A DNA stretch of 64,000 nt from Talaromyces rugulosus (lineage: Eukaryota > Ascomycota > Eurotiomycetes > Eurotiales > Trichocomaceae): contig NC_049561.1 of the NCBI RefSeq assembly GCF_013368755.1, forward strand, positions 6,262,001 to 6,326,000, in the 5' to 3' direction. Below, one piece after another: positions 10,685-22,351 of the stretch. Below the pieces are notes generated by a model that was not told the origin of the DNA, searched no databases, and was given only the letters and a program-made list of their open reading frames with translations. Position 1 is the stretch's first letter; each line of letters starts with the position of its first letter. Made by a program: the position numbers and the translations under genes.

Positions 10685-12987
10685 TTATTGTACAAACTGT
10701 AGGAGTGTGTCCAGCATACCCTTCAGGTCCTTCTCGCCCTCGTTTTCATCTCCAAGATCCTTCATTTGATCTACAAGACATGTCAGCTTTTTTAATCTTT
10801 TACCACTGAAGGATAGCCTCGAGGACGTCATTACCTCGAATGTTTTGGCGGATGACCGAAAGGTCCTCGTCTCGGTCGGCAAGTAATGTGATGATCCTTT
10901 TCTTTGCTCCATCGTCTTCGGCAATGAGCCAAGCAAGAATAATATCGACGGTCTTTGAATCGAGTTAGTCACCATATATGTAAAGTTATGTTATGAATCC
11001 AAGTAAAATACCTGTAGAGAAAACAAGCCGGCATCGAGTCGGCGTGACAGCCATTCACCAGCCATCATTTCCTGTTCCTCTTCGTCTGCCTCTTTTCGCT
11101 CCTGCTCGATAGATGCTTCAACTGGTTTCAACCTGGAAGAGTACTCTCTTCGGAGAGACAATAACTTGTCGATTTTCGCGTAGTCTTTCTCCATGAATTT
11201 GGCAAGAGCACGTATTCGCGGCGCAGATCCTCCGGGTAAAAGTCGTAGAAGTGAGGCAAAGATGCCCAATAGATGCTCGATAGCTTCTGTTTCTTGCTGC
11301 AGCGGGTTGTTAGAATAACTAGCTGCACAGCTACAAAAAAGAAAGTACTCACCTTTTTCATAAACATTCCGAAAATGGTTCGCAAGCCTGCTATTTCCAC
11401 TAGGTGCTCGCAAGCAGCAATACCAGTGGGCCCCGATAGCGCATGGTCTAGTACGCGCAACGCTCGCTGCTTGCTGAGTTTACCCTCACGCAGCATTATT
11501 TGGGCAAGCTCCAGGCCTTCAGCTTCCAAGAACTTTGCTTTGCCTTCTTCCTCGTCGACAATACACGTCAAACAATCAAACAAGTTCTCCACGTACTCTT
11601 CTTCATCCGAATCCTTCTCTGGATCTCGTTTTCGGTAGGAGCTTAATAGTTGAAGGAGAGTGTCGACTCCATCGGACGAAGCAAACTTTTTTCTGTTCGC
11701 TGGGGAGGACTGCAAGATGATTGCAAGAATTTCGGCAGCGTATTGTTTGTTCTGACTGACTGGCGACTCCTTTCGTTGTATACGGGATACAAGCCAGGGC
11801 ATTGTGTGGGCATCTTGGCCGATTTTCTCTGCAACTGATGATTGTGACGCCAGGCTCTCCAAAACATCTACCCAAAATGTTAGCAAGGAAAAGCGGCTAT
11901 ACTAGGGTATAAACTGACTCAAAATATAATAAACTCCAGTTCGGTCTGCATCGCTGGATTCGTTCAGCCGAGACAAATTCTGAGCCAGTAGTTCAATCAC
12001 GTCGGCATCAAGCTGGAGAGAAATTTAGTCTTCATGTCAATTATTGAAAAAACTAGCCCTTACCATTGCATTTACAAGGCTGTCCCATTGGCCCTGCTCA
12101 GTTTGTACATCCTCGTCAATCAATTCCGATACCGTTTGAATCGCATCGATAGCAATATCCGTATTGTCATGCGAAAGGAGCGAAACCAGAGACGCAACGC
12201 ATCCAAGCTTCGCAAACTCCTCGTATAAACTTGGATGTTCCGACAGCACTGAGACGGCTTTTATGTCGGTATCCAAATCGGCTTCGGAGGCCATGAACCT
12301 ATTTTCGACATGTTAGAACACTGCGACTGTCCTGGGTGGATATTCGTGGACACAAACTTCTGTGGATCATTCTCAAATTTCGCTCGCAGCTCTGCATTTT
12401 TGGATATCCGCTTCTCGAAGTTGAGGGCTAGGCGACGAACCCAGGCGACATCGATTTTCTCGGGCTGTAAAAAGAGAGCAGTCATGTTAGATCCGTATCA
12501 TCTTGAAATTCGTTCTCTTTTTTCCCACTCACAGCTATTCCCTCGTCCTTATCCTGCTGGTCGAGATATTCCATAGCCTGCGTTGTTTCCTTGGTCATCC
12601 CTCCACCAAAAAACCGGCCTTCTTCGTCATCTGGCAAGTCTTCCTCAAAATCAGGCGGGAGCTCTGGACCAGCCTCGCCTTCGTCTTCTTCTTCTTCATC
12701 TTCGACTGCCGCGGATTTGCCTTTGCTCTTGACGTCGCCGTTCGCCCCGAGCTTCGCAGCTTTGTAAAGTTCGGCTAGAGAGAAAAATATTCAAGTCAAT
12801 CGCTAGTAAAACAGGAGTTTGCAGAACGAGGAAGGCGCACTGGGGTCGTGATTGGGCTGCTCAAGCTTTCGCTTGCCACTTGCATGGACAGCGGTAGGTT
12901 TCTATAGACACGGAGTGTTAGTCCATTGAATAAAAAAGCAGAGGATACTGGAACAGTTACCTTGAAGATATCATTCATGCTGGCCAT
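10685..12987 (-). CDS. CTNNBL1-like nuclear armadillo-repeat protein (spliceosome-associated)
   Basis: Ten exons (complement): 12961..12987, 12841..12901, 12533..12774, 12358..12464, 12064..12298, 11919..12012, 11353..11867, 11012..11296, 10835..10952, 10685..10770. All junctions keep phase, giving 589 residues; human CTNNBL1 is 563. Family landmarks: a basic KRKLEQP segment and an acidic linker near residues 15-85, then FEKRISKNAELRAKFENDP, a FMASEADLDTDIKAV segment, LLSHDNTDIAIDAIQTVSEL, VENLFDCLTC, LRVLDHALSGPTGIAACEHL, GLRTIFGMFMK and SRRLDAGLFSLQ. In animals this family binds Prp19/CDC5L complexes and nuclear localisation signals; a splicing role here is inferred. It is divergent from the Tom6-like gene, sharing a ~400-bp promoter. 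Confidence 0.92.
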
Positions 12988-13388
12988 CCTCAAAGAAGGT
13001 GTTTTTCTGAATCTGCTTCAAGTCGCTCAGTGGTCGCAAAAGACCGTTTGAGGTGCCGGCTAATATCCAGCAAATGAAAACACCGGAGAAACAGGACCTC
13101 AAAACACAAGTCCAAATAAACCTGCTTTGTGACTTGGACAAGAGATATTATTCAGGCTGCGCAACCGGTGCAGCTCCCCTCTTGAAATCAATCGACTACG
13201 GCGGGCCGAACAAGCTCCGCCCGCAGTCCGCCGCAGCTGCTAAAGAATTCTCGGCGATAAATCTATCATTAACTTCCATCATTCGACAACTCAAACAACA
13301 AAAATAAAACGAACACATCACGTCAATCGACTCACAAGCCTAAGTCGTCGCTTAATATATCTACAAAAAACGCAATACAACACACAAT
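12988..13388. promoter_or_regulatory. Shared divergent promoter of CTNNBL1-like and Tom6-like genes
   Basis: A 401-bp gap between two divergently transcribed conserved genes. The segment 13053-13305 is open on the plus strand (84 codons) but resembles nothing and sits where both promoters must lie. A GC-rich stretch (gcgggccg...cgcccgcagtccgccgc) around 13200-13232 is the likely control region. Confidence 0.45.
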
Positions 13389-13705
13389 ATGCCTCCGAAG
13401 CGTGTCGTGCAGGGCGCTGGCCGTGGCCGCGAGAACGAAAGCCTTTTCGGCACCGCATACAAGGAAGTCACCAACCCAGAGAACGCAACCATTGTCAGGA
13501 GTGTGGTTATCTTCAGTGTATGTTTGATTAATTATCCTTTTCCAAATGAAGTTGTCTAATATTTTGTGCAGGCGGCTGTTGCCTTTTTCCACAGCAGTTT
13601 GAGCGAGTTTCTCGTTCCTCCGTAAGTCATTTTTCTATCCTACTTTTTTTCCCATTATTATCGCAGGCACATTACTAACTGTTGGTTTTTTTTTATAGTG
13701 TGTAA
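13389..13705 (+). CDS. tom6: Small tail-anchored protein, probable TOM complex subunit Tom6
   Basis: A 61-residue protein from three exons, 13389..13517, 13572..13621 and 13699..13705; the last exon supplies only the final valine and the stop. It begins MPPKRVVQGAGRGRENES, continues through a TNPENATIVRS segment and has one C-terminal hydrophobic helix (VVIFSAAVAFFHSSL) followed by FLVPPV. A short basic N-terminus with a single C-terminal membrane anchor fits the fungal small Tom proteins of the outer mitochondrial membrane, and the PENxxIV + anchor + PPV pattern fits Tom6 best. Tom5/Tom7 or another tail-anchored protein cannot be excluded. Easily missed by gene finders because of its size. 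Confidence 0.68.
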
Positions 13706-14089
13706 GCTCCTGACTCGTTTCATTCCCTATCATCAAACATTCGACTCTATCGCATAAACTGGGGGTAACGGTGGCGTTCATCATCTCGGTGTTGGTCTCA
13801 AACGCAAGGAAGGATTAAAGACCTCTGCCTTGGTTGTTTGCGATGGAATCAGCCTTGTACTATACTTGTATTCATTAATATCGAGAGAAATCTTATACAC
13901 ATGTCACGATCATTGGATTTATGAATACTGCAACTATGAGGTCATTTAAGATCAGTGGACTGTTTATCACGATATCCAGAAGTGAACTATTCGTAGTTTA
14001 CATGCGCATTGGCGATGGTATTAATTTACATAGATAGTGTACATATATAGAATCATTTACTCTACCCCAACCAACTCCCAAGTTCCCTC
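13706..14089. other. Convergent 3' flanks of Tom6-like and exoribonuclease genes
   Basis: 384 bp, moderately AT-rich, where two converging transcripts end. No gene seen. Confidence 0.5.
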
Positions 14090-17000
14090 TTAGGCCCAAT
14101 CACCCTTCCTTTCCCATTTCTTGACTTTTCGAACAACTTCCATATCAATAACATTCAGTGACATATCAACGGCGATAATCTTAGCCTCCACTGTACCGAG
14201 GAGGTCGAGATCGTCGAATTCCTGAGACACAAAAAGTCGCGCTCGCATACCAAACGGCAGGTTTTCGCCGGCGTATGCGCCTACATATTTCGTCCCCAGA
14301 GTCGAGATATTTTCTAACCGCTGGCGTACCATACAAGGGAAAGTCGCTGGAAGCTTGCACTGGCCAAAGTAAAATGCTCGAAACAGGAACTGGCATGCCC
14401 AGCTTGTGTTGGAGAAGTTTTGGAGGTTCTTGATAACGGGGTACACCGACTCCATCCGTTCAAGGACTTGGTCCACGTCTTGTGTGGAAAAGGGCAAGGC
14501 AGAGGGCGTCTTCTTAGCGTCAAACTTTTCGCCATGCTCTTGCTCGTACCGCAGGGCTGCTTCGATTTGGTAGTGCGCGAGGAGATCGGTATACCGTCTC
14601 AGAGGACTGGTTGCCTTGGTATACACATCCACGCCCAAGCCGTGATGGACGAGAGGGTTGGAGGCACTGTGACCCTTGGGGGGAGCGAAGCGAAGCCAAT
14701 CTGCCGCTTCAAAGGATTTCAACTTGGCTGGCGTCAGAGGCGGATATTCTGGATGATAAAAAGTTCCATCATAGACTAGAGGGATGTTGCGCTCTGCACC
14801 CCAGCGGCCAGCAACGTGGCATGCAAATCTCATGACTAATGCGACAAGATTCATCTTTCCAAGATCTGGAATATCGTAAGGATCGCCTCCATTCCATTGC
14901 AATCCAATGACTGGATCACCCAGGTAGTAGCCTCCGTGCGTGACTTCAGATATCTCATGCGGTTCAATCTGCCGTTCGCCGGTATAAACCCTTGGGTTTT
15001 GCTTTCCAAAAGAATCCGGCCAGGTCAATCCACCATTTTCACGCCATTTCAGATTGATCTTGGTCATGAGATTCCTCAGAATGTGAAATTTATCCTCCTC
15101 CTCCTTCGTAAGGGTTTCTTTGTAATGCTCCTCGGGTTTGCTAGGAACCTCGCCTCCCACTGTAAAGACTTTTAGGTCCTCGCCAGCGCCGAACACGCGC
15201 CGTAACCTATGGTGGGTCAAATAGACGACATTCCGAGCATACCCGTTGGTGATATTCGTCTCGAGAACCTCGCCTTCGATATTGACTTTGGCGCTAATTG
15301 TTAACGTGGGACGACCAGGAGCAAGACTGAAGCTTTCCTGCGTAATTTCGGGCGGTATCATAGGGTAAGTTCGCTCAGGGAGATAAACGGTCGAAATGCA
15401 CTCAGAGGCATACTTCGATACGGGATCATCAAAGGGCACGAATGCCGATGGATTGGCAATATGCACACGAACCCAGAATGTATCGTCAGATCCAGGCACA
15501 GGCTCCAAGGAAATACCGTCGTCGATCTCCTTTGCGCCGGGATCGTCGATACAGTAAATCGGCAAGTCGCCCCAGTCGACTCTTGAGTTTTCCATTGCAT
15601 CCTTTTTGTATTGTACCACTTCTTGGTCTCCTGCGGTGTTGTTTTCTCGGCAACTGTCGATGTCATGACTTGGAAGAGCTAAAGAATGGTCCAGGATATG
15701 AACGTTTTCCCAAGGTGAGATCACTCCTAGCTCCTGAAGAAAAAGAGGAATGACTCCACGCTGGATATCCGCCGTAGCATACATCCCTGTCGCTCTCATG
15801 ATATGAACGGCACCGTATCTAGGCAAGCCCGTAGTCATCCGAAGTCGTGGGAATGTATAATATTGTAAATATTCCAAAATCATATTATCGTTCTTGCTGA
15901 ACTGCTCCGTCTTGACTTTGCTATATACTCGACCATCACTTCTTTCACTCGGTTCAAATTGCCGTGAGCAAGGGCCAACATTTGCCATTGTCGTTGGCGA
16001 CCGAATTTCACGGCTTTTTTGGATCAATCGCTGCGCCTTGGAGAGGAATTTCTGCATAGGATGGTGTGAGAAATCCACCTTTTTAAAACCTATGGTAACC
16101 TTGGTTTGGTATTCTTCGTGATCGCGGATCCATTGCACAACGGTATCAAAAGCAGCCTGTTTTGTTTTTGGTTGTACAGTATACTTGTCGGTGAAGATCG
16201 AGGAGCGATCGCTCATAATAAGATACGGGGAGCGTAGAATGGCCTGATGAGTCGCGAAAAGTTCCGCCGGAGTTACTTCCTCTTCGCTGATATCCAAAAC
16301 TTTGCAAGCCATGTCTTGCAACGTATATATGCAACGATCTTTTGAATGCGCGAGAAGAGAGTAGGCCTTGTCTAATCGCTTGCATTTTTCTCTGTAGATG
16401 GCTTTGATATCGTAGTCAAAGTCCTGTAGTTTGCTAATGAGAGGCTCGCCCACAGATCGCGGTACACCCCCCTCGGTAAGAGCTTGCATTTCAATATCGG
16501 TTGCGGCAATAGTGGTTGGCAGAAACGGGATGAGAGCTTCGGTTTCTTCTTTCGAGGCGAATTTTTTTATGACGACGTCAATATCCCTGTCTGATGCGAT
16601 ACGCCATTTGCCTCTGAGAGAATAAAACTGTTTTTGTCTCTCGAGGGAGCGTATATAGATCGCCGGTGTCATCAGGCCCACGCCACTACGACGTTGGCTG
16701 TTAGCAATGAACGCAGAATGATGGATTAAGGGAACTCACGAGAAAAACCCAACCAAGTCACCAGGTTCCAGAATCTCGCCAGTTTCGTAGGAATCGTTCA
16801 TTTGTATGTCGAAATCCGAACCTTCTTCGACGGCACTCTGGGCTCGTTCAACCGCCTCGTCGAAGGAGGCAAGGTTGTCGTTCAGCATATTTCCTTTCCA
16901 GCCACCATCTGATGGAGCCGGGTTTGACGTGTCCGGGCCACGGACTGGATCCATGTAGTTGACATTCTGGGCCTGCCATTTGCGCAAATATTCCCTGATG

Positions 17001-17279
17001 TCTCTGTTCTCTTCGAATTCGGTTCTGAGGAGGTAGTTGTCGATTGCGGTTCGGCTGAGAGTCGATTGTTCAGGTTTCTGTGATAGTGAGTATTAACAAA
17101 AATCATTCAACCATTATATCAGGATTCTAAATTACCACGCTCGGTTCATCATGCAACGAACGCCTCGCTCGGTGGTCGATCTTCGGACTCCGGCGCGAGT
17201 TGCGGAAGGTCAGATTTGTGACGGTTGACAGGGAGCGCCTCTGCGATCGCATGCAGCGGGCGCACGCGTAAGCTTGCAT
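14090..17279 (-). CDS. cyt-4: Mitochondrial RNase II-family 3'-5' exoribonuclease (CYT-4/Dss1-like)
   Basis: Three exons (complement): 17136..17279, 16740..17077 and 14090..16685, giving 1,025 residues. The first exon is a textbook mitochondrial presequence: Arg-rich, without acidic residues for the first 36 or so positions (MQAYACARCMRSQRRSLSTV). The RNB catalytic domain begins near YCIDDPGAKEIDDGIS and continues through RVHIANPSAFVP, YLPERTYPMIP and SPLRRYTDLLAHYQ. These are the metal-binding acidic motif and the RRYxD motif of RNase II enzymes. The family (N. crassa CYT-4, yeast Dss1 of the mitochondrial degradosome) degrades and matures mitochondrial RNA. At the second of the four acidic positions Glu replaces the Asp of bacterial RNase II, a conservative change that may be normal in this branch. 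Confidence 0.9.
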
Positions 17280-18398
17280 GGTGAGCGCCTTTGGGGTTTA
17301 ATCGCTAATTACCCATTATCGAGAGGCTGGCAGCTGATCGTAAACAAAATGTGGCCAAAAAAGCCGTTGTCGATAAGGGAAAAATTAGCATACTGCCGGC
17401 AGAAACCTACCGCCCGCACGCGTCGAGGCCTTGGCGGTGAGCCATCCATCCCCAGTTTAAAGCCACCAATGAGAACGATACCTTCACGTTTCAGTTTTGA
17501 AACTATAATAAGAGATGTTGCAATAAATAGATACCTCTAGACGTTCTAGAGCTAGTCTTACGAAGACACTATTTTCAGGCATGATCTTCACTCTAGATGA
17601 GCTGGGCCTTGAGAGTAGAGAGCTCTTGGGCAAGCCGACCAGGATTCGTCAGAAATGAGAACTAGTTCCATGAGCTTGAGAGGTTACGCGCTGCTGAAGG
17701 AAACCTCTGACTCAAAACTGGGCTAGTTCAAAAGCTCTGATTCGAAGGGGCAAGCTGCGAGTTAATGCGATAGCTCTTAGCGGCATGGAGAGGGACAGCT
17801 TCCCGTTGTGTTGAGGCGACGAAACAGCCCTTGCAGAGCGAATCCAGGCCTAGATGCCTACAGAAGAGCTGTCTGTATCATCAAGACTCCATGTCACTGG
17901 ATCCGTTGGCTGGCAGAGACCCTGTGTCGAAAAGCCTGATCGGCGGCTACTCAGATCTATTTTTGACTCTGTATAGTTCCCGCCCGCTGATTGGCCCGCC
18001 CGGCGCGTACTCATACAGTCTGTGTCATCCTCGTACGTCGAGCTGTGCCATTGTTCTGCAGCCACGGCATGCTTTATTTTCTTCTTTTGAATGGTGAAAC
18101 TGAAAAGAGTCATTGTCTGGGCCTGCTAATTATGGCAGCGGCCGTTCTAGACCTGGCTGCGGAATACATAAACAGTCATGGCCGCGGTCTGCATCTCTCG
18201 TTTTAATCAGCAATCACTCATTCTTTTCTCTATGACTGTCTTTTTTTCTTAATCATTTCAAAAGTCAAACCCGGGGCTTTTCTTTCTCTTTTTCCTCTTT
18301 TCATACCTTCATTACAGACGCACGCGCCGGCTCGCCCTCGTTTTATTCAACTCTCACTCCTTTTCGACATCCTTTGAAATACCCATTCATTCCTCAAA
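17280..18398. promoter_or_regulatory. Divergent upstream region, exoribonuclease / MARVEL-like gene
   Basis: About 1.1 kb between two divergent genes. Short open frames at 17831-18113 overlap on both strands and are not supported. The last 170 bp before the MARVEL-like ATG is strongly pyrimidine-rich (tcttttctctatgactgtctttttttc...), typical of fungal transcription start regions. Confidence 0.4.
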
Positions 18399-19100
18399 AT
18401 GTCCAGACTACCATCGTTCAGAAAAAGCCGCCATGGAATTTTGGGTGTCAGCTACCAGTTTCTGCGCGTTGCTCAATTTATAACACTTATTATCATCATC
18501 GGGCTGACTGCCAACTTTGTTGCAAAGATGATCGAAGTCAAAGCCAACCCCCCTTCCCTAGTAGTGGCCATCTTATCCTTGGTGAGTCTCTCGTCTTCAG
18601 TCACAAGTCACAACTTCACAAGTACACACATACTAACCGTCGATAGGTGTGCCTAACTGCCCTCTACTTGATCATTTTGAGCATTCTCTTCTGGGATCAA
18701 AAGGTGACATATGTATGGCCCTTGGCTATTGACTCGGTGATCCTAGCTGGTCTACTTATTATTGCTGTTATTGCCGGCAAGCCTCTTTCTTATTTGAAAT
18801 GCAACGACATTGGCGGATCGGGCTCTGCGTCTGCCTTTGCGTCTACCCTGGCTAGTGTCCTGAACAGTGTGACCAAGACAGTCATGTTTACCGATTTTAT
18901 CGCTACCTCGAAAGAGATTTGTAATGAGATGAAAGCTATATGGGGGTTGGTGATTGCTAGCTGGTAGGTTTTCCTCCTCTCGGAAATGTTACTTATAGCT
19001 AAACTGGATGGCTAGCATCTTCTTCGCGTTCACCGTCCTGACCGGACTCATCTTGGTATTTTTTAGCAGAAGAGCTAATAAGGATGATGCGAAAGTGTGA
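18399..19100 (+). CDS. MARVEL-like four-helix membrane protein
   Basis: Three exons, 18399..18581, 18647..18963 and 19016..19100, give 194 residues. Four hydrophobic helices are visible: FITLIIIIGLTANFVA (about 28-43), LVVAILSLVCLTALYLIILS (about 54-73), WPLAIDSVILAGLLIIAVIA (about 82-101) and, near the C-terminus, IFFAFTVLTGLILVFF. The tail is short and charged (RRANKDDAKV). The N-terminus is basic (SRLPSFRKSRHG). This architecture matches small fungal MARVEL-domain proteins, thought to associate with membrane subdomains and vesicle trafficking; precise function unknown. The last exon falls outside any long uninterrupted frame, so an unspliced reading would lose the fourth helix. Confidence 0.8.
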
Positions 19101-19458
19101 TGGACACGACGTGTCTTGTTCTATCTGCCTGTGCTATGCCGTGGATCTATCAAACATCTTGAAGGAGGCAATCTTCGTATCATTGTCGGGAACTAATATA
19201 TGGACTCTCTCTTTTTTTTTCTTCTTCTCTTTTTTGGGTGGACAGTGTTATTTCTTTCTAATAATTTGGTTTTCTGTTTTTCTGGAGGTTACCTGCTCAT
19301 GCTCTATGCACTCATTTATCCCGTGGATAGTCATTTATTTTACAGTCCAGACATTAAGACCTAACAATAGCCAGTACAACAATAGTAATAAAAGTCTGAC
19401 GTATTATAGCAAACACAGCATAACTCATGACTGCAATTCCCAGATTCGTGATTCTCAC

Positions 19459-20912
19459 TTAACTCTCAGGTCTCCGCCCATACACGATAACCCTAAGATA
19501 GTATCGGTTAACATTCGTACCAAAAAACCAGTCATAAACCTTGACAACTCACATTTCATAATACACATCACTCTCTCCGTTCATCAATGCATCGCGCGTT
19601 CTTTTGACAAATTCTCGGGCTTGGTCTGCAGTCCACTTGTAAAATTAAAAAAACCTGTTAACTCGGAACGAAATTTGCAATGCAGGGGAACAACAGATTC
19701 GGGGACAGACATACCCCCATATACCTCGTGCTAGTCGCCAGAATCCATCCCTCCATGCCCGTCTCCCAGAACTGTTTGAACCATCTTGTAATTTCCCTCC
19801 GCCGGGCGCTGTTATTACACATATTATCTTCGGTAACATCGTCATGGTCATGGTCATTGTCGTTGCCGCCAAAAAGAGGCAACAAAAACCGCGTTTCGCA
19901 AACATCCTCAAACCCAGCATCATAGATAAGCCGGGCCATATTATCCGCAACAAACCAGGACTTGCCCATTTTCCTACCGCAGTCACGCCAAAACTCATAC
20001 CATTCCACAAACACACTATCTTCGTGGCCGCCCAGCAAGCAAAACTGCGGCACTAGGGAGATTTCCGCTTGCTCGATATATCCAGCTCCAGGCTTGAGGT
20101 GCTCAAGGGCCTGCTGGTACAGACGTGGCCAGTCGTGGATGCTGCCGTACAGACAACGGATATGCACAAAATCAAACGCATCGCGGCCTTCGTCTGCATA
20201 CGTCCAGTTGGAGCAGCAGTCGTCGACTTCGAGACGCAAGTTTGGTCGGAATGGGTCGTGCCAGGTGGGCGATAGATCGATGCCGAGGATTTCGGCGGTA
20301 GGGTGGGCGTCTGCCATGTTTCTGTTATTTTTTTTATTTAAATGACTTCTCGTTCTCTGGGCCCCAGGGGTTGCTTTTTTGGGTTTCTTACGTCGTCCAC
20401 AGCCCAATACCAGTCCCGATATCCAAAACATTACGAGGATTTGCAAGCGGAGCGAGATAGAGCTTGTCGTTCAGGAGAAGGCTGAAAAGCCGGTGGCTAG
20501 TTGATCAATTAGCATGACCCTTACAAAAAAAAAGACTTCGAACTAACGTGACCGTCTGATGCAATGCATCTTGTTCATCATTAGGACCCCAGTATGATCC
20601 TTCCCCTGTATGGTCTCTTAGCTGTATTCTACCAACGAAAGAGGGAGACGTACGGTAGGAATGATATCTGCGGGAATTCTCATATTTGAATGCCTGGACA
20701 GGTGATGTGAGAACATGAATCCTGACGACGATAATCATTAGCTACACTTAGCAAGCACTGTTGGAATGAAAAGTTGTATTCATACGACAAGTTATCACAA
20801 GATTTGTTTCTCGGGTTTGCCTCCTTCTTCCTGTCAGCAACATTTAGAGAGAAAAAAGATATCCGATAAAGCTCACGACAAAAGACCTCGTCGGCGTGAG
20901 ATATCCACTCAT
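19459..20912 (-). CDS. LaeA-like SAM-dependent methyltransferase
   Basis: Eight exons fit in phase (complement): 20877..20912, 20799..20830, 20654..20721, 20548..20605, 20392..20496, 19715..20321, 19553..19635, 19459..19492; total 340 residues. The order is typical of fungal LaeA-like enzymes: YENSRRYHSY, then GPNDEQD, LLLNDKLYLAPL, the SAM motif VLDIGTGIGLW, AEILGIDLSPTW, LRLEVDDC, the SIHDWP loop, EHLKPGAGYIEQAE, and the closing VIVYGRRPE. The acceptor of GLW implies a usual nucleotide-binding glycine loop. The two shortest N-terminal exons (36 and 32 bp) are the least certain, but they join without a frame break. Substrate unknown; many relatives sit in or influence secondary metabolism, but nothing here shows that. 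Confidence 0.85.
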
Positions 20913-22027
20913 AGTTCGACTAGTCTCTACCTTGAGACCTTTTAAATAGCTGTCTCACAATCCCAGACACAGGCCTGGTCCTCGTGACTTCTGCTTGAAA
21001 CTCGGTCTCAATGCAATAGCAAGAAACATATAGCGACTCCAACGCCTCAAGACAAACAAGCCGACCCTGTTGTTGCTGTTGTTGTTGTTGCTGTCCCCTT
21101 GCGTGTAAGCGCCTGCTGCTTGTTATTGATGATGATAGCAGAAACAGCATGTTTAAAAATTCGTCAGGCAGGTTTTTATACAGATAGGGCTAGCAGGGTG
21201 GGCACCCTGAAATCAAGCAGTCAGCTATGCAACGAATCAATAAGTTATGCGACGACGTGAAATGTTTGAGTTTCTAGGCGATGCTATTTTTATTCTTCTT
21301 CTGTCTTTTGAAACATATTCTCAGTAGTGGAGATTGTTTCAAGAAGGAAAAAACCCGTTGAGCATGTTTTCTTTTTTTTCTCCCCCAAATGTTGTTGTCG
21401 ATCATGGACTACTCTCGACCGGCTGATCAGTGCCTCTCTAGCTTGGAAATGTACATTTGTGCCCTGTGCAGGGTCAACTGGTGTCATGAGCTTGTTTGGT
21501 TTCTCGAAGGAATGTGTCAACCGTGGCTGTCACGTTTCCGCGACGTGTGCATGTCAACCATGACCTCTACTGTCTAGTATGTACTCTACATACTAGTACA
21601 TGTACATAGTGGGTAGATATTAATGATTGACATGACATTCCAACCAGTGTGGCTCGGGTGTTTCCGGGGCTGCATGAGTGTTTTTAACATATTTGTGTTT
21701 CAAGTGGATATTTGGGGATAGCGACAAAATGCGTTGGTTATTTTTAAACATTGTAGACATGCGGTAGTTATGCAGAACTCCTGATATCAGTGTCATACGC
21801 AGTGTATGTAGCGACCACGTGCTGGCCGTCACGGGTTCAAGGTCGAGGGTTTTGCGAATCATGCCTGCATGTTTCTGATTTGAATTATATGTTTTTATGT
21901 ACATATCTCTGAGAGAGGAAGAAAAAAAACCCCCCCCAACATTCCCAATCACTGTGTAAAGTTTTCAGCGCGTATTTTTTCGCTCAACACCAAAAAAGGA
22001 TGTAAAATGTAAACGTAAATGTAGAGC
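20913..22027. other. Intergenic region upstream of methyltransferase, with CAA/TTG microsatellite
   Basis: About 1.1 kb without a supportable gene. A (TTG)n-type microsatellite with interruptions lies at about 21068-21094, which yields an artificial poly-Gln frame on the minus strand (20920-21150). Near 21575-21610 short tandem tagtatgtac/actagtacatgtac units occur. The rest is unremarkable. Confidence 0.5.
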
Positions 22028-22351
22028 TCACCCAGAGCTCACCGGCGGAATAATGCCCACTTCATCGCCAGCCTGAATCATCACTACCACCCCAGATTCT
22101 TCCCCATTTTCCCCATTTTCTTCAGGAACATCCACATAATCCAACCCGACACTCACACTGCAGCTCTTCAACACCCGCTGCGTAATTCCCGGATATTTCG
22201 CTTCAAGCAACGGAAACAAATCCGCCAACGGCAACGGCGCCGGCAGCGACTCGCTCTGTTTGCGTGTAAACGACGCTGCGGACGCGAAATAGTGTATCTG
22301 AAAAAAAGGTTGTCTTGCTGATAATTGTTCTTTTGGTGGCGTGGTGGTCAT
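22028..22351 (-). CDS. cnxG: MoaD/ThiS-family sulfur carrier, probable molybdopterin synthase small subunit
   Basis: A 107-residue ubiquitin-fold protein. The start is the ATG at 22351 (MTTTPPKEQ); the upstream in-frame codon at 22360 is GTG. It shows the family pattern IHYFASAASFTRKQ near the N-terminus, LFPLLEAKYPG in the middle, a VGLDYVDV strand, and the closing AGDEVGIIPPVSSG. In molybdenum cofactor synthesis the C-terminal glycine becomes a thiocarboxylate that donates sulfur in the large-subunit complex. The terminal Gly is present but the penultimate residue is Ser rather than the common Gly. A, PVSGG ending is usual in bacteria and animals; whether SSG is normal in fungi I cannot check. 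The next gene on the same strand is a PLP sulfur-metabolism enzyme. Confidence 0.8.
   Translation of the reverse strand: MTTTPPKEQLSARQPFFQIHYFASAASFTRKQSESLPAPLPLADLFPLLEAKYPGITQRVLKSCSVSVGLDYVDVPEENGENGEESGVVVMIQAGDEVGIIPPVSSG

Noticed and set aside
19084..19734. 216-codon plus-strand frame downstream of the MARVEL-like gene
   Set aside because: It overlaps the last exons of the methyltransferase on the other strand and its composition is random.
20920..21150. Minus-strand frame with a poly-Gln run as a possible methyltransferase N-terminus
   Set aside because: The Gln run comes from a CAA microsatellite; the phased first exon at 20877-20912 fits better.
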